This document shows, in pieces, positions 18,315 to 26,989 of a stretch of DNA of 64,000 bases. The stretch is from the NCBI RefSeq assembly GCF_024171535.1, contig NZ_JALJZV010000006.1, positions 1 to 64,000 of the forward strand, written 5' to 3'. Within the stretch, counting starts at the first letter, position 1; each line of letters begins with the position of its first letter. The translations under genes were made by a program, and so were the position numbers. This DNA comes from Flavobacterium sp. HSC-61S13 (GTDB lineage: Bacteria > Bacteroidota > Bacteroidia > Flavobacteriales > Flavobacteriaceae). The notes beneath the pieces were generated by a model, which worked only from the letters and a program-made list of their open reading frames with translations, did not search any database and had not been told where the DNA came from.

Positions 18315-18328
18315 ATACCAATCGGTAT
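18315..18328. promoter_or_regulatory. TetR-type operator at the tetR promoter
   Basis: ATACCAATCGGTAT differs by one base from the perfect palindrome at 17656-17669 and lies 33 bp upstream of the tetR start, consistent with autoregulation. Confidence 0.7.
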
Positions 18329-18412
18329 ATTGAAAATAAAATTTAGATTTCCTGATTGTTTTTTTTTGAAGTTTTTGGAATATACTTGTCCTGATATGCT
18401 TTAAAAAAAGGT

Positions 18413-18441
18413 TTTGTATGCGCCTATAATTCTTATATTTG
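18413..18441 (+). promoter_or_regulatory. Promoter of dapD
   Basis: TTTG at 18413-18416 and TATATTTG at 18434-18441 with a 17-bp spacer fit the Bacteroidota -33/-7 promoter. Transcription would start near 18447, about 9 nt before the ATG. Confidence 0.55.
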
Positions 18442-18455
18442 CAAAAACATAAAAA

Positions 18456-19271
18456 ATGGAAAATTTAAGGATTATCATAGAGAACGCTTGGAACGATAGA
18501 CAACTACTTCAAGACACCGCTACTCAGGATGCCATCAGACAAGTTATTGATTTAGTAGATTCAGGTAGTTTGCGTGTAGCAGAACCTGTAGGTAAGGATT
18601 GGCAAATCAATGAATGGGTAAAAAAGGCCGTGGTTCTCTATTTTCCGATTCAAAAAATGGAAACATGGGAGATTGGTATTTTTGAATATCACGACAAAAT
18701 GCCCTTAAAGAGAGATTATGCTGCAAAAGGCATTCGCGTTGTTCCCAATGCCGTTGCTAGACACGGTGCATTTATAGCTTCAGGCGTAATTTTAATGCCT
18801 TCGTATGTCAATATCGGCGCTTATGTAGATGCAGGTACTATGGTTGACACCTGGGCAACAGTAGGAAGTTGTGCTCAAATTGGTAAAAATGTTCACCTTA
18901 GTGGTGGGGTTGGCATCGGAGGAGTATTAGAGCCCTTACAAGCTGCTCCAGTAATCATCGAAGAAGGCGCTTTTCTCGGTTCAAGATGTATTGTAGTTGA
19001 AGGCGTTCGCGTTGGTAAAGAAGCCGTTTTAGGCGCTAATGTGGTCTTGACAGCATCGACAAAAATCATCGACGTTACCGGTGACGAGCCGATCGAAACT
19101 AAGGGTTATGTTCCAGAACGCGCGGTGGTAATACCGGGTTCGTATACCAAAAAATTTCCTGCTGGAGAATTTCAAGTTCCTTGTGCTTTAATCATCGGAC
19201 AACGCAAAGCATCTACTGACTTAAAAACTTCGTTAAACGACGCACTACGAGAATACAACGTAGCCGTTTAA
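18456..19271 (+). CDS. dapD: 2,3,4,5-tetrahydropyridine-2,6-dicarboxylate N-succinyltransferase
   Basis: 271 residues, family length. It succinylates tetrahydrodipicolinate in the lysine/meso-diaminopimelate pathway, supplying peptidoglycan. The N-terminal helical domain is followed by a left-handed beta-helix of hexapeptide repeats (for example GVILMPSYVNIGAYVDAGTM, GKNVHLSGGVGIGGVLEP). The trimeric active-site signature IEEGAFLGSRCIVVEGV is present. Single-gene unit with its own promoter and a strong terminator. Confidence 0.96.
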   Translation: MENLRIIIENAWNDRQLLQDTATQDAIRQVIDLVDSGSLRVAEPVGKDWQINEWVKKAVVLYFPIQKMETWEIGIFEYHDKMPLKRDYAAKGIRVVPNAVARHGAFIASGVILMPSYVNIGAYVDAGTMVDTWATVGSCAQIGKNVHLSGGVGIGGVLEPLQAAPVIIEEGAFLGSRCIVVEGVRVGKEAVLGANVVLTASTKIIDVTGDEPIETKGYVPERAVVIPGSYTKKFPAGEFQVPCALIIGQRKASTDLKTSLNDALREYNVAV

Positions 19272-19285
19272 TATTATACAATTAC

Positions 19286-19321
19286 AAAGAACAGCACTTT
19301 AAATCCGTGCTGTTCTTTTTT
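19286..19321 (+). terminator. Terminator of dapD
   Basis: A 12-bp stem AAAGAACAGCAC / GTGCTGTTCTTT with 9-nt loop, followed by T residues. It lies immediately before the next gene. Confidence 0.85.
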
Positions 19322-19336
19322 ATAAATACTTTTGCA

Positions 19337-21202
19337 ATGAATGCAACAACCCTATCTAGTTTAAAACTTTTTGCCAAACGACTGTTGGTGATTTTGTTTT
19401 TTTATCAACTCTGTCGAATCGCCTTTTACATTTATAATTATTCTTTTTTTGTCGATTCGCTCGATTGGAAAGTATGGTTAGGCGGTATGCGATTTGACTT
19501 ATCCGTGATTGGCTATGTCAATTTACTGTTTGCCTTATTGCATTTGGTACCAGGATCCTTTCAAACGAACAAGTTTTATCAAAAGTTTTTGCTATACAGC
19601 TTTTACTGCGTCAATACTTTTGTCATCTCGTTGAACTTTATCGATTTTGAATATTTTAAGTTTATAGGTCGACGCAGTTCTTATGGGATGATTACCGCAA
19701 GTGGTATGGAGAACGAGATCTGGGGTTTATTGCAATCGTTTGTTGTCGACTACTGGCAAATACCGGTTTTGATGTTGGTATTTGCTATCCTTATCGGTTT
19801 CTCTTTAAAGGCTATTAATTACCGCAGTGTAAATAGTCGCTTTACGTGGGGTGCTTTAGGGATTTGCTTGTTAAGCGTTGCCGTTTTGTTTGTATGCGGT
19901 CGTGGTGGATTTCAAAAGAAACCCTTACGCATCGTAGATGCGTCGACTTACAGTCAAATTGGTACTACAGCCCTCGTGCTGAACACGCCCTTTACCGTAC
20001 TTAAAACCATCGGTAAAAAAGAAACGTTAGAGGATGTTCATTTTTTCTCCGATGAAGAAAGTAATGCTATTTTTAATCCGATTCAGGAGTTTCATCATGA
20101 AACCCCAAATAAAAAAAATGTAGTTTTATTGATTTTAGAGAGTTATGGGCGTGAAAATATTCAACGCGGATTAACTCCTTTTCTAGATTCCTTAATTCAA
20201 AAAAGTTATTTCTTTGAAAATGGTTTTGCCAACGGAAAACTATCTATCGACGCTGTACCGTCTACCATTTCAAGTATACCGAGTTTGATGAACAACAGCT
20301 ATATTTCATCGAGTTATTCGGTCAATAAAGTATATGCCTTACCAGAAATTTTAAAGGATCACGGTTATCAAACTGCTTTCTTTCACGGTGCTTTTAATGG
20401 AAGTCAAAATTTTGATCAATATGCCGATGTAGCGGGTTTTGATCAATATTATGGCAAAGATGAATACAAAGGTCCCGAATCATTTGATGGGAAATGGGGT
20501 GTTTTTGATGAAGATTTTTTACAATTTTTCGCCAAAGAGCTCCAGCAATTTAAAGCGCCTTTTTTTGCTACACTCTTTACGATATCATCGCACGCACCTT
20601 TTACGATACCCGAAAAGTACAAAAACAAATTTCCCAAAGGTACTACGCCCATACACGAGTCGGTTGCATATACGGATTATGCTTTAAAACAGTTTTTTAA
20701 AACCGCATCTACTATGCCGTGGTATAAGGAAACTATTTTTATCATCACTTCCGATCATACCTCTTCATTCGGTGAGGAACCACAATACAAAAACAATATT
20801 GGAAAATTTAAAATTCCTATTTTATTTTTTGCGCCTGGAGATCCTGAGCTCGTTGGTGTGGTCGAGAAAAACTTTCAACAGATTGACATACTTCCTAGTT
20901 TGATGGATTACCTTCAGTTGAATACAAAAATCATTAGTTATGGGAAATCCTACCGATCCAACAAAGACTTTGTGGTTAATTATCTCGACAACGTCTACAA
21001 TTATGAAAAGGGGGATTATTATTTAGCCTTTGATGGTAAAAAAAGTTTGGGACTTTTTAATTGGAAGACAGACCCGCTTTTAAAAACCAACCTGATGGAA
21101 TCGCACCCAGAGCAACTTAAAGAGATGGAAACTTTCATAAAAGCTTATATACAGTCCTTCAACAAAAGAGTTAGAGAAAACAAACTAACGGTAGAAAAAT
21201 AA
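19337..21202 (+). CDS. LTA-synthase-like membrane phosphoethanolamine/phosphoglycerol transferase (sulfatase superfamily)
   Basis: 621 residues from ATG 19337. About 200 N-terminal residues hold five hydrophobic segments; a periplasmic alkaline-phosphatase/sulfatase domain follows. The nucleophile region reads NVVLLILESYGREN, then a Thr-bearing DAVPSTISSIPSL segment, and the distal metal ligands lie in TISSHAPFT and ITSDHTSSFG. Such enzymes move phospholipid-derived head groups onto glycans or lipids at the outer face of the inner membrane. A Gram-negative organism does not make LTA, so a lipid A, glycan or glycerophosphate acceptor is more likely. It may act with the neighbouring glycan genes. 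Confidence 0.85.
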   Translation: MNATTLSSLKLFAKRLLVILFFYQLCRIAFYIYNYSFFVDSLDWKVWLGGMRFDLSVIGYVNLLFALLHLVPGSFQTNKFYQKFLLYSFYCVNTFVISLNFIDFEYFKFIGRRSSYGMITASGMENEIWGLLQSFVVDYWQIPVLMLVFAILIGFSLKAINYRSVNSRFTWGALGICLLSVAVLFVCGRGGFQKKPLRIVDASTYSQIGTTALVLNTPFTVLKTIGKKETLEDVHFFSDEESNAIFNPIQEFHHETPNKKNVVLLILESYGRENIQRGLTPFLDSLIQKSYFFENGFANGKLSIDAVPSTISSIPSLMNNSYISSSYSVNKVYALPEILKDHGYQTAFFHGAFNGSQNFDQYADVAGFDQYYGKDEYKGPESFDGKWGVFDEDFLQFFAKELQQFKAPFFATLFTISSHAPFTIPEKYKNKFPKGTTPIHESVAYTDYALKQFFKTASTMPWYKETIFIITSDHTSSFGEEPQYKNNIGKFKIPILFFAPGDPELVGVVEKNFQQIDILPSLMDYLQLNTKIISYGKSYRSNKDFVVNYLDNVYNYEKGDYYLAFDGKKSLGLFNWKTDPLLKTNLMESHPEQLKEMETFIKAYIQSFNKRVRENKLTVEK

Positions 21203-21240
21203 ATTCAATCGACTGGAGATCACTGTTTTTACACATCAAA

Positions 21241-21274
21241 AAACCCCATAATTTTCAAATAAATTATGGGGTTT
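21241..21274. terminator. Bidirectional terminator
   Basis: AAACCCCATAATTT (21241-21254) pairs with AAATTATGGGGTTT (21261-21274), flanked by A- and T-runs; separates two convergent genes. Confidence 0.85.
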
Positions 21275-21297
21275 TTGTATTATAAACACTGAGATTA

Positions 21298-21972
21298 TCA
21301 AAAAGTTAATACCGTAGTTCTGTAGGATAAGTTTCTACTTTTGAGCTTTTTTACACGGCCTAAATGCTGCTGTAGTTCGTTTGAGCTTTCTGATTCCAAA
21401 TACCGCAAATCCGATTTCCAGAAAGAAGCGTTATTAATTTTAAATACCGGTTTAGAAAAAGTAAATGCAGCCCATAAAGCGGCCTTCCACCCCCAATTAT
21501 ACAAGGGATCGTTTATCGAGGACAGTCGTCCACCTCTTTTCTTTAACCATCGGTTTTCAAAAGCAACACCTGTAAAAATGGATTCTTTCTGTATCTCGTT
21601 AAAGACGTTTCTCGGGATCGAATCTGCACTTCCCTGCAACCAATACCCCTGTTCGCGATACTGTAAATGTTTGGCAACAAAATCTTGTCGCGGGATTGCC
21701 TGAGCGTTTGTAAAAACTAAGTAGTCCGTGTTTACAACGGCATTTACTTCCTTCATCGGTAACTCCAATTCAGAAACTATTAAGTGAATAGGATAAAACA
21801 CTAGATTTTTAACTTCATCTATTAGGGTTACCACACCAATTTCTGATTGACGAGGCACCACAATAATCAATTCAAAATTGCGATAGGTTTGCGTACAATA
21901 TCCCCACAATACTTTTTGAAGGCATTCAAGGGAGTGATAGTGACTGATAATTACGGAAACATTTCTTTGCAT
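21298..21972 (-). CDS. GT2-like glycosyltransferase, small
   Basis: 224 residues with the GT-A start NVSVIISHYHSLECLQKVLW and nucleotide-binding core FELIIVVPRQS. The metal-site region reads VVNTDYLVFTNAQAIP, so the usual DXD appears as TNA and the acceptor half is WGWKAALWAAFTF. The family match is clear, but catalytic competence is uncertain. On the minus strand a TATATTTG element (21980-21987) ends 7 bp before the ATG, implying a very short or absent leader. Confidence 0.7.
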   Translation of the reverse strand: MQRNVSVIISHYHSLECLQKVLWGYCTQTYRNFELIIVVPRQSEIGVVTLIDEVKNLVFYPIHLIVSELELPMKEVNAVVNTDYLVFTNAQAIPRQDFVAKHLQYREQGYWLQGSADSIPRNVFNEIQKESIFTGVAFENRWLKKRGGRLSSINDPLYNWGWKAALWAAFTFSKPVFKINNASFWKSDLRYLESESSNELQQHLGRVKKLKSRNLSYRTTVLTF

Positions 21973-22029
21973 ATTAGAGCAAATATAATGTATTTTCAGT
22001 AGATTTGTCTTGAATATTTTCAGTCCCCC

Positions 22030-22767
22030 ATGAAATTAAGTGTTGTTATTTTAACTTACAACGAGCGTGCGCATTTGGAAGATGCTGTACATTCTGTAGC
22101 CTTTGCAGACGAAATCATTGTAATGGATTCGTACAGCACTGATGGAACCGTGGAGTTAGCAAATTCACTGCATTGTACGGTCCTTCAACGAAAGTTTGAT
22201 AATTTTTCGAACCAACGAAATCACGCTATCCCCTTCGCAAAAGGCGAATGGGTACTTTTTCTCGATGCTGACGAACGCATTTCTATCCGATTGCAAGCCG
22301 AGATTGTATCTAAAATAAACAAGGGTACAGATCAAGCCTATAAACTGCGTAACCCCCATTTTTTTCTAAATCACTTTCTCTATCACAAAGCCGATCGCGT
22401 GATCCGTCTTGCCAAGAACAATCAAATTTACTTTACCGGAGATGTGCATGAAAAATTACAAGTTCCAACAGGAACTGTCGGTATACTCGACAATTATATC
22501 ATTCACTATACTTATAAAGGAATTTTTCATTTTCTCAATAAAAAAGAGTCGTACGCCTGGTTTCAAGCCGGTGAGTTATTGAAAAAAAGAAAAAAAATAT
22601 CCTACTTTCATCTCGCTTTTAAACCGTTTTATCGCTTTTTCTCGACCTATGTACTCAAGCGTGGGTTTTTAGATGGCGCTCCTGGCTTTGCCGGATCAGC
22701 CGTTGACGCCTATGGCGTTTTTGCGCGATATGCTAAATTGATGTTATTAGAACGCGATCTCAAGTAG
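22030..22767 (+). CDS. GT2 glycosyltransferase, WaaE-like (LPS core/surface glycan)
   Basis: 245 residues. N-terminal GT-A motifs SVVILTYNERAHLEDAVHSV and EIIVMDSYSTDGT bind the sugar nucleotide, and the metal-binding DXD is D79-A-D81 in VLFLDADERIS. The C-terminal half, ending FAGSAVDAYGVFARYAKL, contains several aromatic, basic segments that may sit at the membrane. It closely resembles KDO-transferase-linked beta-glucosyl/heptosyl transferases of the WaaE group. A TAnnTTTG element is at 22000-22007. A close paralogue follows 346 bp downstream. Confidence 0.88.
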   Translation: MKLSVVILTYNERAHLEDAVHSVAFADEIIVMDSYSTDGTVELANSLHCTVLQRKFDNFSNQRNHAIPFAKGEWVLFLDADERISIRLQAEIVSKINKGTDQAYKLRNPHFFLNHFLYHKADRVIRLAKNNQIYFTGDVHEKLQVPTGTVGILDNYIIHYTYKGIFHFLNKKESYAWFQAGELLKKRKKISYFHLAFKPFYRFFSTYVLKRGFLDGAPGFAGSAVDAYGVFARYAKLMLLERDLK

Positions 22768-23070
22768 TTTTTTTACCTATTTCTATTTCCTTCCTTCTAA
22801 TCTTTAGTTATAGGTTTGTATCATATAGTCATTATACTTCTTTTAAACTAGTTAACCTTCACTGTTAACCATCTTCTTCTTTTTGATAAATTACAAAGAA
22901 TACACTAAAACTCACGCAAAATTCACCTAGCAAAACACCTTACACCTAGCTGCAAAATGCAACATATTTAACACCGATTTACTTGATATACAAATAATAT
23001 ATTCCCAAATTTAAGCTAAACACTTGTAAAACATTGTAGATTACATCACAAAAATAATTATGCTTTTGAA
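22768..23070. other. AT-rich intergenic region
   Basis: About 300 bp between the two glycosyltransferase paralogues. No gene, hairpin or repeat was recognised. Confidence 0.5.
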
Positions 23071-23098
23071 TTTGATAACTTAATTTTTGCTAAATTTG
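23071..23098 (+). promoter_or_regulatory. Promoter of second GT2 paralogue
   Basis: TTTG at 23071-23074 and TAAATTTG at 23091-23098, 16 bp apart, fit the Bacteroidota consensus. Predicted start of transcription is about 10 nt before the ATG at 23114. Confidence 0.5.
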
Positions 23099-23113
23099 GG
23101 TTTTTATAATTCG

Positions 23114-23854
23114 ATGAAATTAAGCGTTATTATTCCGACATACAATGAGTATTCCTATTTGCAAGATGCGGTGCATTCGGTATCTTTTGCCGATGAGATT
23201 ATCGTGATTGACTCGTATAGCACCGATGGAACCGAAATATTAGCTGCTTCACTGGGATGTAAAGTAATACAGCGCAAATTCGACAATTTTTCTTGTCAGA
23301 AAAATCATGCCATTCCGTACGCCAAGGGTGAATGGATTTTATTTATGGATGGGGATGAACGCATCAGTACTTTATTGCAGACAGAGATACTCGCCAAAAT
23401 ATCACATTCGAGCTCATATAGTGGTTATAAATTGCGTTTTCCGCATTTTTTCTTAAATCGATTTCTCTTTCACAAAGCTGATAAAGTAATGCGATTAGTG
23501 CGAAATGAAAACATTCGATTCACAGGAGATGTCCATGAAAAACTTCGCATAAAAAAAGGAAAAACAGCCGTTCTCGACCACTTTGTATTGCATTACACTT
23601 ATAAAGGTATTTTTCACTTTTTAAGTAAAAAGGAATCGTATGCTTGGTTTCAAGCTGGCGAATTTCATAAAAAGAAAAAGAAAGTAACCTATTACCATTT
23701 GGCATTTAAGCCGTTCTATCGGTTTTTTTCGACCTATATTCTCAAGCGTGGTTTTTTAGATGGGACAGCCGGTTTTGCTGGCGCTACTATTGATGCCTAC
23801 GGTGTTTTTGCCCGCTATGCCAAAGCGATGTTGATCGAGCGCGATTTAAAATAA
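23114..23854 (+). CDS. GT2 glycosyltransferase, WaaE-like paralogue
   Basis: 246 residues from ATG 23114; this start makes the N-terminus match the upstream paralogue (MKLSVIIPTYNEYSYLQDAV). It shares the motifs IIVIDSYSTDGT and a D79-G-D81 metal site, as well as the C-terminal FKPFYRFFSTYILKRGFLDG block. It and the gene at 22030 are clear tandem duplicates that differ enough to have distinct acceptors or donors. Its last 9 bases overlap the convergent deacetylase gene. Confidence 0.88.
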   Translation: MKLSVIIPTYNEYSYLQDAVHSVSFADEIIVIDSYSTDGTEILAASLGCKVIQRKFDNFSCQKNHAIPYAKGEWILFMDGDERISTLLQTEILAKISHSSSYSGYKLRFPHFFLNRFLFHKADKVMRLVRNENIRFTGDVHEKLRIKKGKTAVLDHFVLHYTYKGIFHFLSKKESYAWFQAGEFHKKKKKVTYYHLAFKPFYRFFSTYILKRGFLDGTAGFAGATIDAYGVFARYAKAMLIERDLK

Positions 23855-24550
23855 CTTACCAAAACGCAATCTGAACTTAAAGGCACTTAAAGAATTTTGA
23901 CCTTTAACATCCAATCTCTTGATTTCATAAGGATTTTCAAAAGGGAAACGATTGACTTTATTGCCAATTCTCAATCCGAATTTCATTCCATTTTGACGCA
24001 TTAGCTTAAAAAACTCTTGACGTTTGGGATCTTTTTTAGGGAAATTTCCATACGGGTAAGCTACAGCTGGATATATTTTTAGCTCCTCTGCATCAATGAT
24101 CTGATTACAGGCTTTAAAATCGTCGGCAATTTGTTGATCCGTCATATCGGCATAAGGACGGTGTTCAAAAGAATGATACCCCAATTCAATACATTCCGGC
24201 AAACTCTTGAGCTGCTCCATATCCATCAAAGGCTCTACACCATTATTCCACTGATCGACTTGTCCAATATATTTAAAGGGGATAAAAAATGTAGCCTTCA
24301 TCTGATATTTTTCTAATAAGGGTACCGCATAAACCAATTGATTAACAGTAACATCATCAAAGGTTAAAACAATACTTTTAGGCTGAATTTCAACCTGACC
24401 TTCGAGTTCCCTAAAATGATAAGTGTGATACCCCTGTTGCTTGAGATAACTCAATTGTTCTTCTAACCTTCGCGTTGAAATCGTCAAATCTCGGGAAACG
24501 GTATCTACTGCACTAATATTGTGGTACATCAATATCGGTAACTTTTTCAT
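23846..24550 (-). CDS. Polysaccharide deacetylase (NodB/CE4 family)
   Basis: 234 residues. NodB motifs are visible: LPILMYHNIS at the N-terminus, motif 1 IVLTFDDV (catalytic/metal Asp pair), motif 2 LGYHSFEHRPY (metal His pair in HSFEH), and motif 3 AYPYGNFPKK. These enzymes remove N-acetyl groups from surface or wall polysaccharides. No signal peptide is visible. It converges on the glycosyltransferase at 23114 with 9 bp of overlap and diverges from the GT2-like gene at 24630. Confidence 0.9.
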   Translation of the reverse strand: MKKLPILMYHNISAVDTVSRDLTISTRRLEEQLSYLKQQGYHTYHFRELEGQVEIQPKSIVLTFDDVTVNQLVYAVPLLEKYQMKATFFIPFKYIGQVDQWNNGVEPLMDMEQLKSLPECIELGYHSFEHRPYADMTDQQIADDFKACNQIIDAEELKIYPAVAYPYGNFPKKDPKRQEFFKLMRQNGMKFGLRIGNKVNRFPFENPYEIKRLDVKGQNSLSAFKFRLRFGKLF

Positions 24551-24576
24551 CTAATAATTTCTTTAATTAATTCCAA

Positions 24577-24593
24577 CAAAATTATTACATTTG
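24577..24593. promoter_or_regulatory. Divergent -7 elements between deacetylase and GT2-like gene
   Basis: CAAAATTA at 24577-24584 (TAATTTTG on minus) faces the deacetylase, and TACATTTG at 24586-24593 faces the GT2-like gene, one base apart. Leaders would be about 20 and 30 nt. Confidence 0.4.
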
Positions 24594-24629
24594 TAATGGA
24601 TTCCAAAACAAGCTATACCTTTATTTTTA

Positions 24630-25358
24630 ATGTCTAAGATAACTGTCATTATTACCCGACACGCCACAGACAAGCAGTCGGATCTGTTTCTAAGCAGTAT
24701 TTCTATAGCTGATGAAGTGATTATTGTGGATACTTGTGACCAGAATGCATGCAACGACACCCCTTTACCGCCATCGGATTGGATTTTAACTTGTACGCCA
24801 GATCAGGAGGAAGCCACCAAGAAAAAGGCTGCGCAACAAGCCTCTAATGAATGGATCTTGTTTTTGAATTTTAATGAAGTCGTCACCTCAGAACTTCAAC
24901 AAGAGATTAAATCTATATTAATAGATTCCCATGGATTCAGTGAATTCTATACTCGTAAAAAAGGGATGTTTTTTATGGGGAAAATCGCCCGTTTTGGCGG
25001 TTATAATGCGCGAAAAAGCCTACTCTTACAACGGCATCCACTGTATCACCAACCCAACGACGGTATTGCCTTTTTAAAAAACCTAACCTTAGATTATAGC
25101 TACACTACTTTTGATAATTACAATAAAAAGTTGGATCAACACAGTCTACGCCTAGCCGAGGCCATGCACAGTAGAAATATACGCCCCAATTTTTTTCATT
25201 TTACCGTTCGTCCCTTAAACGAATTCATCTACCGCTATTTTGTACAAATGGGTTTTATAGATGGTAAAGAAGGTTTTATACTCGCTTATTTACAAGCCTT
25301 TGCCAATTATAAAAAATATCTTTTCCTATGGATGAAATACCGCAAAATCGATTTTTAA
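24630..25358 (+). CDS. GT2-like protein with lost DXD motif (probable non-catalytic paralogue)
   Basis: 242 residues, homologous along its length to the two WaaE-like enzymes upstream (shared ADEVIIVDT, EWILFL and NFFHFTVRPLNEFIYRYF-type blocks, and a matching C-terminal FIDGKEGFILAYLQAFANY). However, the sugar-nucleotide TYNE motif is replaced by TRHA, and the metal-binding DXD is replaced by N80-F-N82. It is therefore unlikely to catalyse transfer by the standard GT-A mechanism. It may be a structural partner of the active enzymes, or be decaying; the frame itself is intact. Confidence 0.75.
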   Translation: MSKITVIITRHATDKQSDLFLSSISIADEVIIVDTCDQNACNDTPLPPSDWILTCTPDQEEATKKKAAQQASNEWILFLNFNEVVTSELQQEIKSILIDSHGFSEFYTRKKGMFFMGKIARFGGYNARKSLLLQRHPLYHQPNDGIAFLKNLTLDYSYTTFDNYNKKLDQHSLRLAEAMHSRNIRPNFFHFTVRPLNEFIYRYFVQMGFIDGKEGFILAYLQAFANYKKYLFLWMKYRKIDF

Positions 25359-25406
25359 AGCTGCTTTAATTGCATTTTTTTGCTTATTTTTACAAAAAAG
25401 AAGTAT

Positions 25407-26924
25407 ATGCGCATTTATTCTCTATCCTTTCTGTCACTGGTATTGATTTTATTGATTTCGTGTAGAAAAGATTTTGATTTCACCCCCCATGAAGGCAAAC
25501 TGGCTTTTTCCAAAGACACCATCTATCTCGATACCGTATTTACCAATATTGGTTCGAGTACTTATACGCTTAAGGTATACAACCGTTCGAATAACAACAT
25601 TAAAATACCTACCATTAAACTCAGCCAAGGTGAAAATTCACAATACCGCTTGTTGGTTGATGGACAGTCGGGCAAGGTGTTCCAGAATGTCGAACTACTC
25701 GCTAAAGATAGCTTGTATATCTTTATTGAAACCACTATCGACTACAGCAAGTATAAAAATGAATCCACCACCTATCTATACACCGATCAGATCGAATTTG
25801 GAGCAGGTATTTCTACTCAAAAAGTAGCTTTAGTAACCTTGGTGCAAGATGCACATTTCCTCTACCCACAACGCAATGCAGCAGGCGTAGCGGAAACACT
25901 ACCCTTTGATGGTGAAGAAATTTATGGCTTTTATCTTTCAGAGCGAGATCATAATCAACAGAACACCTTGCATTGGAAAAACGACAAACCCTATGTTATT
26001 TATGGTTATGCCGCCGTGCCTACGAACAAAACCTTACAGATTGATGAAGGTGCTCAGATCTATTTTCACGATAATTCCGGTTTATTAGTCTCGAATAAGG
26101 CTCAAGTTAACGCTTTGGGTTCGTTGGAGAAACCGATTGTTATTCAAGGTGATCGTTTAGAACCCGACTTTAGCAATATTCCCGGTCAATGGGGTGCGAT
26201 CTGGTTTACAGTTGGCAGTACAGGCAGCTTGAAAAACACCATAATTAAAAACCCTACTGTAGGTCTTTTAATCAATAAGAACACAGAAACCGTACAATTA
26301 CACAACGTACAGATATACCATGCTTCGCAGTACGGTATATTGGGTCGAGCTGCAAAGATCTACGGAACCAATGTCGTGGTAGGCAATGCCGGAATTGCAT
26401 CATTAGCCTGTAGCTTTGGAGGAGAATACGAATTCCTACACGCTACTTTTGCCAATTATTGGAACAAACCCAACCACACAGCAGTTTTAATCGACGATTA
26501 CGACGGTACACCCGAATTTCAGATTAAAAAGGCAGTTTTCGAAAATTGTATTTTATACAGCAATGCCGCAGAGAGTTTGGTTTTAAAAACCAATAGTACA
26601 GCAGAGAATTTCCCGGTATTATTTAAGAACACCCTGATAAAATATTTTCAATTTGGAAGTGGTTCCGAATACCGTTTTCCCTATGATTTTAAAAATCCAA
26701 ATAGATATAGTGAAATCTATTTAAGCACCGCGGTGGATCTCTTTCGCCCCTACTTCTCTAACATCGATAAAAATCATTTGATGATTACCGACAAGTCGGT
26801 TGATTTATTGGGAAAAGGAAATTTGGAAACCGCGCAAAAAGTGCCGTTGGATCTCAATGGAAAATCGCGTATTTCGAATCCTGATTTGGGTGCATATCAG
26901 AATATCACATCGCCTAAAGATTAA
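25407..26924 (+). CDS. Right-handed beta-helix lipoprotein
   Basis: 505 residues from ATG 25407, with signal peptide and lipobox ending at C19 (LLISC). Following an N-terminal beta domain (LAFSKDTIYLDTVFTNIGSS, Ig-like), residues of about 180-480 have repetitive beta-helix strands: GSLEKPIVIQGD, WGAIWFTVGSTGSLKNTIIK, LLINKNTETVQLHNVQIYHA. Such proteins often bind or cleave polysaccharide, but no catalytic residues are recognisable and none of the strands shows a lyase signature. The gene sits at the end of the glycan-related cluster and immediately before purL. Confidence 0.75.
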   Translation: MRIYSLSFLSLVLILLISCRKDFDFTPHEGKLAFSKDTIYLDTVFTNIGSSTYTLKVYNRSNNNIKIPTIKLSQGENSQYRLLVDGQSGKVFQNVELLAKDSLYIFIETTIDYSKYKNESTTYLYTDQIEFGAGISTQKVALVTLVQDAHFLYPQRNAAGVAETLPFDGEEIYGFYLSERDHNQQNTLHWKNDKPYVIYGYAAVPTNKTLQIDEGAQIYFHDNSGLLVSNKAQVNALGSLEKPIVIQGDRLEPDFSNIPGQWGAIWFTVGSTGSLKNTIIKNPTVGLLINKNTETVQLHNVQIYHASQYGILGRAAKIYGTNVVVGNAGIASLACSFGGEYEFLHATFANYWNKPNHTAVLIDDYDGTPEFQIKKAVFENCILYSNAAESLVLKTNSTAENFPVLFKNTLIKYFQFGSGSEYRFPYDFKNPNRYSEIYLSTAVDLFRPYFSNIDKNHLMITDKSVDLLGKGNLETAQKVPLDLNGKSRISNPDLGAYQNITSPKD

Positions 26925-26989
26925 TTTTTTAATTGTCTTTTTTTAAATTATTTTTGCAACTTACAACAACAACTAACACCTACAATAAA

